A stretch of 64,000 bases of DNA from SZUA-38 sp965212525. GTDB lineage: Bacteria; Pseudomonadota; Gammaproteobacteria; Xanthomonadales; SZUA-38. A program made the translations under genes and the position numbers. Below, piece after piece: positions 18,355 to 27,632 of the stretch; position 1 is the first letter of the stretch; every line of letters starts with the position of its first letter. The stretch is from positions 1-64,000 of the forward strand of contig CBDBVC010000009.1 in the NCBI GenBank assembly GCA_965212525.1. The letters run 5' to 3'. Below the pieces are notes generated by a model. It saw only the letters and a program-made list of their open reading frames with translations, did no database searches and was not told the DNA's origin.

Positions 18355-19925
18355 AATGTCTCAAGTTCACAACCCTTGTGCTGGCGCTGTGCCTGTCCTT
18401 AAGTACGCAGGCTATCGTCAATGTCGCACATCCTGATGCCTCGGCTCTCGAAGGTGCGGTCAGGGATGCGATTGTCGAGGGGCGCCGGTTGTTTGAAGAG
18501 TCTGAAAAAAACGCCACGGATTATGGTCAGCTCGGTGCGGTGTATCATGCGCATGAATTCGAAGCTGCAGCCGGGCAGGCCTATCGCAATGCCTTTGAGT
18601 TGTCCCCGGCAGATGCCCGCTGGGCACACCTGGCCGGCATCATTTCACATTCCAGAGGGCAGTTTGATGATGCGATCCGGTTTTTCGAGGACGCGACACG
18701 CCTCAATCCCCAGTATCTGCCATCCCGTATCCGACTGGCAGAAGCCTGCATCGAAGCGGCTCAGCTAGATCGTGCACAGCAGGTGCTGCTGCCACTGATC
18801 AATGACAATTCATCAATGGCGATCGTCTACTCGAGCTATGGCAAGACGCTGTCGCTGAAGGGTGAGCATTCGGCAGCGCTGGAACAGTACCAGCGTGCAC
18901 TCGAGCTGCAGCCCAAGGCTACACAGCTGCACTATCACATCGCCCAGTCATGGCGGCAGCTGGGTGATCGAGAAAAAGCCACAGCAGCGCTGACCTTGCA
19001 GGGCAATCGTCCGGTGTATTATCAGGATCCGATTCATGACCGGGTACGCAGCACCTCTCGAAGCTCGGCCTATTACATGTCGCTGGCCGAAAAGGCGGCA
19101 CAGGCCAGGGATTACCAGATCGCCCTGCAGCTGCTGCAGAAGGCTGCCCGGTTTGACCCGGAAAACCTGAGGATCCTTGTGCATCAGGCGCGCATGATCG
19201 ATGCGCTTGAATTCAACGATGAGGCGATTCGGATGCTGGATGAGGTGCTGACAAAAGACCCCGGTCACGCCGGAGCATTGCTCGAACGCGGCTCGATCGA
19301 GGAAATTGCCGAACGTGACACGAGCGCTTCCGATTTCTATCGCCGCGCCGTGCGCTCACAGCCCGAACTGTTTGCAGGGCATCAGTTTCTGGCCAATTCG
19401 CTGATGCGCCAGCTGCAATTCGGTGAAGCTGCCGAGCATTATCGTCTGGCGCTGGATCTGAAGCCCGAGCGTACCGAACTGGTGTATCGTCGTGCAGCTG
19501 CAGAGTATGAGTCCGGTGACTGCGTCCAGTCCACAGCCACGCTGCTGAATCTGGTGAGCGAGCTGCAGACCGATTTCGAGGCGCTGATGATGTATGCCCG
19601 GGTAGTGGCAACCTGCAATGCCGTTCATGCCGAGCACCTTGGCAACGCACTCAATGCTGCCCGCAACATGTACCGTCTGCAGCCCGAACTTCCTGTGATC
19701 ACCACGCTGGCCATGGTGGAGGCAGCCGCAGGCAACTTCGAAGAGGCCTATTCCTATCAGGCACAGGCCATCTTTCAGGCTGTGAAAAACAGTCAGAAAG
19801 AGGAGCAGGACAAGCTCAGGCATGATCTGTCGCTGTACGAGCAAAACCGTATCCCGGATCGGCCCTGGTCATCTGTGCATAAAGTGTTGTTTCCGCGCCA
19901 CATGACACGTGCAGACAAATACTAG
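18351..19925 (+). CDS. Periplasmic tetratricopeptide-repeat protein
   Basis: A 524-residue protein with a signal peptide (cleavage near STQA-IV) and about ten TPR units, for example YGKTLSLKGEHSAALEQYQR, ALELQPKATQLHYHIAQSWR and SLMRQLQFGEAAEHYRLALD. It should be a periplasmic protein-interaction scaffold. Coupled by ATGA overlap to the CRTAC1 gene. TPR plus CRTAC1/ASPIC pairs are frequently found together; whether this pair works with the TonB receptor 250 bases downstream is not shown by sequence. Confidence 0.85.
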   Translation: MKCLKFTTLVLALCLSLSTQAIVNVAHPDASALEGAVRDAIVEGRRLFEESEKNATDYGQLGAVYHAHEFEAAAGQAYRNAFELSPADARWAHLAGIISHSRGQFDDAIRFFEDATRLNPQYLPSRIRLAEACIEAAQLDRAQQVLLPLINDNSSMAIVYSSYGKTLSLKGEHSAALEQYQRALELQPKATQLHYHIAQSWRQLGDREKATAALTLQGNRPVYYQDPIHDRVRSTSRSSAYYMSLAEKAAQARDYQIALQLLQKAARFDPENLRILVHQARMIDALEFNDEAIRMLDEVLTKDPGHAGALLERGSIEEIAERDTSASDFYRRAVRSQPELFAGHQFLANSLMRQLQFGEAAEHYRLALDLKPERTELVYRRAAAEYESGDCVQSTATLLNLVSELQTDFEALMMYARVVATCNAVHAEHLGNALNAARNMYRLQPELPVITTLAMVEAAAGNFEEAYSYQAQAIFQAVKNSQKEEQDKLRHDLSLYEQNRIPDRPWSSVHKVLFPRHMTRADKY

Positions 19926-20034
19926 CTTTTTTCAAGTTACTGATTCATAAGCTCTTTGCCTGATGGGCGCGTCTGGCGAACTGTTGCGGGTTTGCCAAAA
20001 GTGCGGAAAAACAGCAAATTTCGTATCGAAAGGC

Positions 20035-20063
20035 TTAAATTATCTTGATCAAGGTGATAATAT
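20035..20063 (+). promoter_or_regulatory. Candidate promoter with internal palindrome, upstream of TonB receptor
   Basis: TTAAAT (20035-20040), 17 bases, TAATAT (20058-20063). The spacer holds the perfect palindrome CTTGATCAAG (20044-20053), a possible operator. The 249-base leader has no gene; a CTATGC/GCATAG stem (20095-20100 with 20118-20123) lies between this promoter and the GGGAGAG ribosome site at about 20161. Confidence 0.35.
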
Positions 20064-20174
20064 TCCCCATCGCCTAGGGATAGGTGTGTTTTGACTATGC
20101 TCACGGAAGAAAAATTTGCATAGCCCCGATAATGTTTTTGAGTGCCAATCAAGACAACTTGGGAGAGTCTTTGA

Positions 20175-23057
20175 ATGAAAAATAAACGTAACCCACTCTA
20201 TAGTGCTGTTAATTATGCACTGGTGTCAGGCATGGCATGTGGGCTCGGTGTTTCTGGTGTTGCCTTTGCGCAGGACCAGGATCAGGATGCAGCAGAACTC
20301 GATCGTATTGCAGTAACGGGTTCACGCATCAAGCGAGCTGACATTGAGCAAGCCTCACCGGTCTTTGTTATTCAGCGTGAAGAAATCGAGCGTACCGGTC
20401 TGACCTCAGTTGGTGATCTGCTTCAGGATCTGCCAATCGCTGGTTCCGCTCTAAACACACAGTTCAACAACGGTGGTAACGGTGAAACACAGATTGATCT
20501 TCGTAATCTGGGTACCAACCGACTGCTGGTTCTGTTGAACGGTCGTCGTCTGGTAACCAACCTGAATGGTGTTGTTGATCTGAACAACATTCCGGTTGCT
20601 GTTATCAAGCGTATTGAAATCCTGAAAGACGGCGCGTCTTCAGTGTATGGTTCTGACGCCATCTCTGGTGTTGTGAACATCATCACACGCGACGACTTTG
20701 AAGGCATGCAGGCCAATGCTCAGTTCGGTCAGTTCGAATCTGAGAATGATGGTGAAATCCAGGCCTACGACTTCTCAGTCGGTACCACATCTGATCGTGG
20801 TTCAGTCTTCTTCAGTGCTTCTTACGTCAAGAACGAGCCCGTATTTGCCGGTGACCGTGCCATCTCTGCCGAGCCTCAGTTCGGTACAGGTAACGCATTC
20901 GGTTCATCTGGTACACCACAGGGTCGTTTCGGTTTTGTTAACCCCGTAGACGGTTCATTCTCATCTGCATTCACTACCGATCCCGGCACAAACGTGACCG
21001 GTCCTGGTGGTGCAGGTCTGGGCGCGTTCCGTGTAGGTGACTTCTCATTTGGTGCACCTGGTGACGGTGGCGATCGCTTCAACTTCGCTCCGGACAACTA
21101 CCTGTTGACCCCACTGGAAAGAACCAACATCTTCACACAGGGTACCTATGACGTCACTGACGACATTCGTATGACTGTTGAAGCTTCTTTCAACAACCGT
21201 GACTCCAACCAGCTGCTGGCTCCGACACCTCTGTTCATCGGCCTGTTCGATGCAGGTGGTTTCGGTGGTACCATCGGTGTTGGCGCACTGAATCCGTTCA
21301 ACCCTCTGGGTGTGGACATTCCTGCGTCAAGCTGGCTGCTGGGTCGTCGTCTGATCGAAGGCGGCAACCGTATCTTCAGTCAGGAAGTTGATGCCTATCG
21401 TTTCGGTGCCGGTCTGGAAGGTTCATTCGAACTGGCCGACCGCTACTTCGACTGGGACGTGAACTACGTCTACGGCAAGATCAACCGTAACGATATCGCA
21501 GAAGGTCGTGTCAACCTGCAGCGTCTGCGTGATGCACTGTCTAACGACTGTGTCACTGGCGCGATCCCAGGTTGTGTTCCGTTCAACGCATTCGGTGGCC
21601 AGGGCCCCGACGGCAACGGTACCATCACTCCTGCGATGCTGAACTACATCCTGTACACCGAGCAAAGCACACGTGGAAACGAGCTGCGCAACTACACCGG
21701 TAACATCACTGGTGAGCTGTTCGAATTGCCAGCTGGCCCGCTTGGATTTGCTGTTGGTTACGAGTACCGTCAGGTTGAAGGTTTCGACCAGCCAGACGCA
21801 CTGGTAGCTGCCGGTATCACTTCAGGTAACGTTCGTCAGCCGACTTCAGGTTCAACAACAGTGGATGAATTCTACGTAGAATTCGCGGTTCCACTGCTGT
21901 CTGGTGTCACTGGTGCAGAGCGTCTGGATCTGTCTGTTTCAGCCCGTCATTCTGACTACGACACCTTTGGTGACACAGTCAATACGAAGATCGGTCTGGA
22001 ATGGCAGCCCATTGATGACCTGCTGCTGCGTGCCACCTTCTCTGAAGGTTTCCGTGCGCCGAACATTGCTGAACTGTTCGCAGGACAGGGTGACAGCTTC
22101 CCGACCATTACTGACCCATGTAACGGTCTGGACACCGATGGTGACGGCCTGCCCGACACCAACCCAGGTCTGCCAGGTTGTGCCGGTATCCCCGGAACAT
22201 ACCAGCAGCCAAACCCACAGATCCGTATCACAGTCGGTTCCAACCCGCTGCTTGGACCAGAGGAATCTGATTCCAAGACATTCGGTATCGTCTACAGCCC
22301 AAGCTGGCTGGACGGACTGGATATCACGGTTGACTACTACAACATCGAACTGGACAACGCGATCTCTGGTGTTGGTTCTCAGACCATCCTGAACGCTTGT
22401 GCGAACAGTCTGCAGCTGTGTGGTCTGATCACACGTGACGGTCCTACCGGTTTTGTTACCGATATCCTGTCAGCGGGCGCCAACATCAACTCGGTTGAAG
22501 TTGAAGGTGTTGACTTCCTGGTCAGCTACAGCTTCCCCGAAACTGATTGGGGCTTCTTCCGCGTGATCTGGGACGGCGCGTACCAGGGCAAGAACGAGTC
22601 AGAAACACCTGACTTCGGTAACCCTGATCCGAATGCTGCTCCCGTGTTCAACAACTTCCTCGGCGTGAACTTCGGTGATACCGGTCTGCCACGCTGGAAG
22701 TCTGCACTGGACATCAACTGGTCATACGGTGACTGGGATGCAACCTGGGGTATGCAGTACATCCAGAGCATCGAAGAAGTTTGTGCCATTCCTGGCGCAT
22801 TCGGCTTCTGTAATGAAGGCGCCGACGCAGACGGCGACGGATTCCAGGATCGCCGTCACATTGGTTCAGTCGTGTACCACGACGCCCAGGTCTCATACCA
22901 TCTGGCCGAGTACGACACTCGTCTGACATTTGGTGTGCAGAACATCGGCGACAAGGGACCACCTCTGTCCACAGCAGCGTTTGCTAACAGCTTCAATGCT
23001 GCAGATTACCGCGTACCGGGTCGCTTCCCGTACGTACGTGTTACTGTCGACTTCTAA
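20175..23057 (+). CDS. TonB-dependent receptor, apparently very highly expressed
   Basis: A 960-residue outer-membrane TonB-dependent transporter. The signal peptide ends at VAFA-QD; a TonB-box-like segment (RIAVTGSRI) and the plug follow (VIQREEIERTGLTSVGDLLQ, LRNLGTNRLLVLLNGRRLV, DGASSVYGSDAISGVVNI), then a 22-strand barrel ending in Phe (VRVTVDF). The plug is of the type in large 'oligosaccharide/peptide' TBDRs; the ligand is unknown. Predicted loops contain thrombospondin-type-3-like calcium motifs DTDGDGLPD (from residue 653) and DADGDGFQD (from 884). Codon use is strikingly biased (GGT, CGT, AAC, TCT, GAA), unlike neighbouring genes. It is followed by a strong terminator and then the oxygenase operon. 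Confidence 0.95.
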   Translation: MKNKRNPLYSAVNYALVSGMACGLGVSGVAFAQDQDQDAAELDRIAVTGSRIKRADIEQASPVFVIQREEIERTGLTSVGDLLQDLPIAGSALNTQFNNGGNGETQIDLRNLGTNRLLVLLNGRRLVTNLNGVVDLNNIPVAVIKRIEILKDGASSVYGSDAISGVVNIITRDDFEGMQANAQFGQFESENDGEIQAYDFSVGTTSDRGSVFFSASYVKNEPVFAGDRAISAEPQFGTGNAFGSSGTPQGRFGFVNPVDGSFSSAFTTDPGTNVTGPGGAGLGAFRVGDFSFGAPGDGGDRFNFAPDNYLLTPLERTNIFTQGTYDVTDDIRMTVEASFNNRDSNQLLAPTPLFIGLFDAGGFGGTIGVGALNPFNPLGVDIPASSWLLGRRLIEGGNRIFSQEVDAYRFGAGLEGSFELADRYFDWDVNYVYGKINRNDIAEGRVNLQRLRDALSNDCVTGAIPGCVPFNAFGGQGPDGNGTITPAMLNYILYTEQSTRGNELRNYTGNITGELFELPAGPLGFAVGYEYRQVEGFDQPDALVAAGITSGNVRQPTSGSTTVDEFYVEFAVPLLSGVTGAERLDLSVSARHSDYDTFGDTVNTKIGLEWQPIDDLLLRATFSEGFRAPNIAELFAGQGDSFPTITDPCNGLDTDGDGLPDTNPGLPGCAGIPGTYQQPNPQIRITVGSNPLLGPEESDSKTFGIVYSPSWLDGLDITVDYYNIELDNAISGVGSQTILNACANSLQLCGLITRDGPTGFVTDILSAGANINSVEVEGVDFLVSYSFPETDWGFFRVIWDGAYQGKNESETPDFGNPDPNAAPVFNNFLGVNFGDTGLPRWKSALDINWSYGDWDATWGMQYIQSIEEVCAIPGAFGFCNEGADADGDGFQDRRHIGSVVYHDAQVSYHLAEYDTRLTFGVQNIGDKGPPLSTAAFANSFNAADYRVPGRFPYVRVTVDF

Positions 23058-23082
23058 AGACGACTTTTACACGGTGTAATCG

Positions 23083-23118
23083 ATCCCGCAGTTCGCAAGA
23101 ACTGCGGGATTTTTTTTG
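23083..23118 (+). terminator. Terminator after TonB receptor
   Basis: A perfect 12-bp stem (ATCCCGCAGTTC at 23083-23094, GAACTGCGGGAT at 23099-23110) with a GCAA loop and a long T-run. Confidence 0.94.
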
Positions 23119-23197
23119 CATGTGATTTGATATTTGATACCCTGCTAGGCTTGCTGAACAGGCTAGGATGTTTCAGAACAGGAAAGCCACATCGTCA

Positions 23198-23929
23198 ATG
23201 AATCGAATAGCGCTAGATATTTCACACCTTGAGAACACCGATGTCATTCGGGCGAATCTGGCCCGTGATGGCAGGGTTCTGATCAGGGGATTCCTGCAAA
23301 CAGACATTGCTGAACGACTGCATGACTGTCTCGACAATGAAGTGCCCTGGACGCTGGCTTATCGTTCGGAAGGTGAATCGCGAACACTGGATGCTGACTC
23401 CTATGCTTCTCTGACGGATGAGCAGGCCAGCACGATATATCAGGCCGCGCTGAATGATGCAGCCCAGGGCTATGGTTTTCACTATGACAGCTACATGATG
23501 ATTCCCGCCTACCTGCAAAAACGCGATCCTGGCCTGTTACTGCATTCGGTAACCGAGCAGGTGAACAGTTCCGCTTTTCTCCAGAGCATCAGGTCACTGA
23601 CTGGCGAAAACAGGATTGAACGCTCGATAATCCAGGCAACACGATACCAGCCTGGCCAGTTTCTCTGCAGGCATGATGACCGGCATGATGAGGAAGACCG
23701 GCTGTTTGCTTTCGTCATTGGATTGAGTCGTTCCTGGCGAGCTGATTTAGGTGGTCTGACCCATTTTTACGATGCAGAACAAATCGTCGACACGGTTGTG
23801 CCCGATTTCAACCAGATGCTGATATTCAGGGTTCCTGTCTATCACAGTGTGGGTATAGTTTCGCCGATAGCAGCACAAAACCGGTATTGCCTGACAGGGT
23901 GGTTTTCAGGGCGTGGCAATGCTTCATAG
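23198..23929 (+). CDS. 2OG-Fe(II) oxygenase, OGFOD1/Tpa1-like prolyl hydroxylase fold
   Basis: A stand-alone cytoplasmic (no signal peptide) 2-oxoglutarate/Fe(II) oxygenase of 243 residues. The double-stranded beta-helix core is seen in RYQPGQFLCRHDDRHDEEDRL with the HxD ligands His159 and Asp161, a GGLTHFYD strand, the distal His in VPVYHSVGIV, and an Arg before the final strand (NRYCLTGWF) that would bind 2-oxoglutarate. The start is set at 23198 (AGGAAAG upstream); an in-frame ATG at 23168 is also possible. First gene of a four-gene plus-strand operon; overlaps the next gene by 17 bases. Substrate (protein or small molecule) unknown. Confidence 0.88.
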   Translation: MNRIALDISHLENTDVIRANLARDGRVLIRGFLQTDIAERLHDCLDNEVPWTLAYRSEGESRTLDADSYASLTDEQASTIYQAALNDAAQGYGFHYDSYMMIPAYLQKRDPGLLLHSVTEQVNSSAFLQSIRSLTGENRIERSIIQATRYQPGQFLCRHDDRHDEEDRLFAFVIGLSRSWRADLGGLTHFYDAEQIVDTVVPDFNQMLIFRVPVYHSVGIVSPIAAQNRYCLTGWFSGRGNAS

Positions 23930-25757
23930 GGCCGTCAGTGCCCTGAAAGCGGGTGATTTCAGACAGGCAGCTGCTGTCTGCGAACAGGCACTTGAACAAC
24001 AGGATTCGGGCAATCGAATTCAGGTCCTGAATATCCTGGGAATCGCTCAATTGAACCTCGGGAGCTTCACGGCCTGTATCGAGACACTGTCACGACTGCT
24101 TGAGCTGTCACCATCAGATGACGCAGCCTGGTATCACCGCGGCCTGTGCCATCAGAATCTGGGTGACTGGCAAGCCGCCGGTGCGGATTATGGCAGGGCC
24201 TACCAGCTCTCTCCCGGCAGGATCAACATTCAGGTTAATTACGCCAATGCGCTGCTGAAGTCAGCCGAGACTGAACGCGCACTGGACGTGATCAATGACA
24301 GCCTTGTCTCCGCTCCCGGAAACGAACATCTCGAAACGCTCAAGGCGCAGACACTGTATGCGTTGTCTCGCTGGAACGAGGCACTTGCTGTGCTGGAGCA
24401 ACTGGATCGGCAGGAGCTAAATCCCGATCTGAATGTACTGAAAAGCAAGGTGCTGCTTGGTGCAGGCAGGATTGAACAATCACTGGCGATACTGAACGGC
24501 ATGGGCGCAGCAATCGAGGCCCATTACGAGGCGCTGGTCACCCGATCAGTTGTGCTGGACAAACTGGAACAATTTCGAGATGCGATCATCGATGCTCGCA
24601 TGGCACTCAAGCTCAGGCCGGACAGATATCTGAGTCACTATAATCTTGCGGCGTTTCTCTCCAGGCGCTTTTCTGCCGATGAATTGCAGGAAGCAGAAAC
24701 GGCGGCCAGCAAAGCCTTGCAACTGAACCCGGATGCAGCAGAAGCCTGGGATGCACTGGCACTGGTACTCGGCAAACAGCAGCGTTTCGAGCAGGCGATC
24801 ACTGCAGCAGATAATGCCGTAAAGAAGGATGGCACAAACTACCGGTATCACCTGACACTGGGGGATCTGTGTGACAGAGCTGGTAATCTTGAAAAATCCA
24901 TTTCGACTCTTGAGTCGTGCCTCAGCAGTCATGCAGGGGTAGCCGAAGTCAGTCGTCAGCTAGGTATTGCCTATCTCAAATCCGGACAGTACAACCAGGC
25001 TCTGGAGGCACTGAGCCGCGCCGAACAGCTGGACCCGGAAGATCAGCGCGTGATTGCCCACAGACAGATTGCACTGATCCACAGTGGCTTGGAGGATGAA
25101 GCGCGCTCATACTTCAACAGCGAACGCAACATCAGGATAATCGAGCTGCAGGTGCCGGCATCCTACGACAGTGTCGAGGATTTCAACACAGAGCTGGCAA
25201 GAGACATACTCGAGCATTCCACATTGCGGTATGAGCCGATTGGTCTGGCAGCACGCGAGGGCTCATTGACTGAAGAATTGAGGGACGATCAGACAGAAGC
25301 AATTCTTGCATTCGAGCAGAGCCTGATCAGTGCCATTGACAGCTATATCAGTTCGCTCTCATCAGAATTGGTGAATCAGGATGATCCATTCATCAGAAAC
25401 CTGCCCAGACGCGGTTACCGGCTGAACCTGTGGGCGACTGCTGTCGACAGCGGTGGGCAGATAGATACCCATATCCATGAGGAGTCCTGGTTGTCCGGTG
25501 CCTACTATGTGCAGAGCAATATCAAAGATCGTGACATAAAAGATTCAACCGATGGCTATCTGGAGATAGGCAGACCACATGCTGGGCTGCCGGAGCCCGA
25601 TCAGCAATGGATCAGGACGATCCCGCCTCGCCCGGGTACGCTGGTGCTGTTTCCATCCTTTGTATTTCATCGCACCATCCCCGATACTTCATCGGGGCAA
25701 CGCATCAGTATCGCCTTCGATTTACGTGAACTGGAACATGAGGAAGACAGGGGCTGA
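23913..25757 (+). CDS. TPR protein fused to a TIGR02466-like 2OG-Fe(II) oxygenase domain
   Basis: A 614-residue cytoplasmic fusion. Residues about 1-400 are TPR units (AWYHRGLCHQNLGDWQAAGADY, LGIAYLKSGQYNQALEALSRA), a protein-binding scaffold. The C-terminal 200 residues are an oxygenase of the putative 2OG-Fe(II) TIGR02466-like family: THIHEESWLSGAYYVQ carries the HxH metal pair and GTLVLFPSFVFHRTIP the distal His; an Arg in GQRISIAFD suits 2-oxoglutarate binding. The likely start is GTG 23913 (ATG 23919 is an alternative), overlapping the upstream stop. The TPR part may recruit the protein substrate. Confidence 0.9.
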   Translation: MAMLHRAVSALKAGDFRQAAAVCEQALEQQDSGNRIQVLNILGIAQLNLGSFTACIETLSRLLELSPSDDAAWYHRGLCHQNLGDWQAAGADYGRAYQLSPGRINIQVNYANALLKSAETERALDVINDSLVSAPGNEHLETLKAQTLYALSRWNEALAVLEQLDRQELNPDLNVLKSKVLLGAGRIEQSLAILNGMGAAIEAHYEALVTRSVVLDKLEQFRDAIIDARMALKLRPDRYLSHYNLAAFLSRRFSADELQEAETAASKALQLNPDAAEAWDALALVLGKQQRFEQAITAADNAVKKDGTNYRYHLTLGDLCDRAGNLEKSISTLESCLSSHAGVAEVSRQLGIAYLKSGQYNQALEALSRAEQLDPEDQRVIAHRQIALIHSGLEDEARSYFNSERNIRIIELQVPASYDSVEDFNTELARDILEHSTLRYEPIGLAAREGSLTEELRDDQTEAILAFEQSLISAIDSYISSLSSELVNQDDPFIRNLPRRGYRLNLWATAVDSGGQIDTHIHEESWLSGAYYVQSNIKDRDIKDSTDGYLEIGRPHAGLPEPDQQWIRTIPPRPGTLVLFPSFVFHRTIPDTSSGQRISIAFDLRELEHEEDRG

Positions 25758-25765
25758 CACAAGCG

Positions 25766-27073
25766 ATGATGCTATCCGAACTGGCAAGTCAACTCGATGG
25801 TCTGACACCTGCTGATGGCAGGTTCGACGGATTGTTGAAGCAGATAGAGCAATTGGCCAATGCGGGCGATACCGATGCCTGTCTGACTGCGGGTCATCTA
25901 CACACTCAATATCCGGGACTGCGCCGAGCCGGAAGTTCAGCACGGCATTTCTATGAGTTGTCAGCACGTGCCGGTCATCCACTGGCAGTCGAGCGACTGG
26001 CTGATCTGTTTCTGACTGGTTCAGGCATCATGAGGGATCGGCAGAAGGCTTATTCGATGTACAGGCAGCTCAGTGCCTGGATGTTCCCCCATGTGTTATG
26101 CCAGGTTGCCTATATGGAGCTGACAGGTACTGGCTGTGATGTCAATCTGAAGAGTGCACTTGAGCTGCTGAGCCTGGCTGCATTGCAGCAGGACAGGCTG
26201 GCATGCGGCTGGCTGCATCATCTTGAAACTCTGCGGCAGAATGAAGCAGGGAGTGATCCAGCCAGTGAGATCGAGGCTGGCTGGCACAATCTGCTTGCTC
26301 TGACAGGTGATCTCCGGTACTCAGCGACGGAGGAGGCACTGGAATCTGAGCTTGAGGCTCTGCTGCAGGGTGATCCTCAAAATCTTGCTGCGGGCCTGCA
26401 ATCATTTGCTGCGACGCACAAGCTGTTTGAGGCGCTTCCGGTAGATACGGCCATGAGAGCGATTGACGCTATGCCCACAACGGTAGAGATGCATTCTGAA
26501 CCTCGTCTGTATCGAATTGATAATGCGCTCAACTGTTTCGAGTTGATCTATCTGGATCAGCTGGCCATGCAGACACAGGCTAATGATCAGGGCAACAGCG
26601 GCGAGCCCGCGTCAGATTCAGTGGACATGACTGTACCCGACTGGTCGGCACAGCCGGTGCAGAGACTGATTACCGAAAAACTGGCAACGCTGATGCACAT
26701 GCCAGCATCCGCTTTTGAGGCGATCACGGTGATTAGTGTGCCGGCAGATCACCGTACTGATGCCCGCAGAGATTATCTGACGCAGGCTGAACAGGTACTG
26801 CTTGAGCACGCTGGTGACTGTCGAGGGCAGCGACTGGCGACACTGATGATGACGATCGGGCCAGAACCACTCGGTCTTGAACTGGAAAACGGGGCTGAAC
26901 AATTCGAGGTCGAAAGCGGTCAGGTCTGGGTTCAGTACGCAGTCACTCCGGATGGGCTCATTGATCAGAACTCGCATTTCAGAATCCGGAATGCAGCAAG
27001 TGAATGCAGTCTCTCGATTCGGATGGGTCTGAGAGAGCGATCGACTACAGCAGACAGGTACATCACACTATGA
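25766..27073 (+). CDS. Sel1-repeat protein with a degenerate prolyl-4-hydroxylase-like domain
   Basis: A 435-residue paralogue of the minus-strand gene at 29510-30760. The N-terminal half has Sel1-like repeats (HFYELSARAGHPLAVERLADLF, GSGIMRDRQKAYSMY). The C-terminal part aligns with the hydroxylase domain of the paralogue, but where that has PHYDF and SQHAG this protein has ARRDY and SHFRI, so the HxD and the properly placed distal His are missing. I infer a catalytically inactive regulatory or scaffolding subunit. It follows the TPR-oxygenase gene after 8 bases and overlaps the next gene by four (ATGA). Confidence 0.8.
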   Translation: MMLSELASQLDGLTPADGRFDGLLKQIEQLANAGDTDACLTAGHLHTQYPGLRRAGSSARHFYELSARAGHPLAVERLADLFLTGSGIMRDRQKAYSMYRQLSAWMFPHVLCQVAYMELTGTGCDVNLKSALELLSLAALQQDRLACGWLHHLETLRQNEAGSDPASEIEAGWHNLLALTGDLRYSATEEALESELEALLQGDPQNLAAGLQSFAATHKLFEALPVDTAMRAIDAMPTTVEMHSEPRLYRIDNALNCFELIYLDQLAMQTQANDQGNSGEPASDSVDMTVPDWSAQPVQRLITEKLATLMHMPASAFEAITVISVPADHRTDARRDYLTQAEQVLLEHAGDCRGQRLATLMMTIGPEPLGLELENGAEQFEVESGQVWVQYAVTPDGLIDQNSHFRIRNAASECSLSIRMGLRERSTTADRYITL

Positions 27074-27618
27074 ACAGGCGTCTGAGCGAACTGGTCAGGA
27101 TCTATGACAACACACTGTCACCTGATGTGTGTAACCGAATGATGAAACTGTTCGACAACAGTACCACGCAACCGATTGTTCGCAATGACGGGGTACGTTC
27201 GTTCAGGGAGCTATCAATCGATGGCAGTCCGGACTGGTACAGCTACCACCATATGCTGGAATCACTCAAGAATGATTTGCTTGAGCGCTACAAACAGGAC
27301 GTTCCTGGAAGGTTTCCGGATGTCTGTGAGTATGAATCTTTCCGTCTCAAGCGCTATGATGCAGAAAACAATGATCAGTTCACCGAACATGTTGATGCTT
27401 ATGATCTGTATTCGTCGCGCAGGTTTCTGGTCTGTTTCTGGTACCTGAATGATGTTCCTGAAGGTGGCGAAACCGTCTTTACCCGAATTGGCCTGCAATG
27501 CCGGCCCAGGGCAGGTCGGGCCATCCTGTTTCCGCCCTACTGGATGTATGAACACCTGGCGCAACCACCCTCACAGGGCTCGAAATACATCATCAGCACC
27601 TATTTCCAGTACACCTGA
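27070..27618 (+). CDS. Stand-alone 2OG-Fe(II) oxygenase (prolyl 4-hydroxylase-like)
   Basis: A 182-residue cytoplasmic oxygenase. The core FTEHVDAYDLYSSRRFLVCF gives the HxD ligands; then comes the GGETVF strand typical of prolyl 4-hydroxylases, the distal His in WMYEHLAQPP and a Lys in GSKYIISTYF for 2-oxoglutarate. The start at 27070 is preferred because its ATG overlaps the stop of the Sel1 gene (ATGA); an upstream in-frame ATG (27004) lies deep in that gene. Last gene of the plus-strand oxygenase operon; it ends 14 bases from the end of the opposing operon. Confidence 0.87.
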   Translation: MNRRLSELVRIYDNTLSPDVCNRMMKLFDNSTTQPIVRNDGVRSFRELSIDGSPDWYSYHHMLESLKNDLLERYKQDVPGRFPDVCEYESFRLKRYDAENNDQFTEHVDAYDLYSSRRFLVCFWYLNDVPEGGETVFTRIGLQCRPRAGRAILFPPYWMYEHLAQPPSQGSKYIISTYFQYT

Positions 27619-27632
27619 TCAACCGGTCGGCT

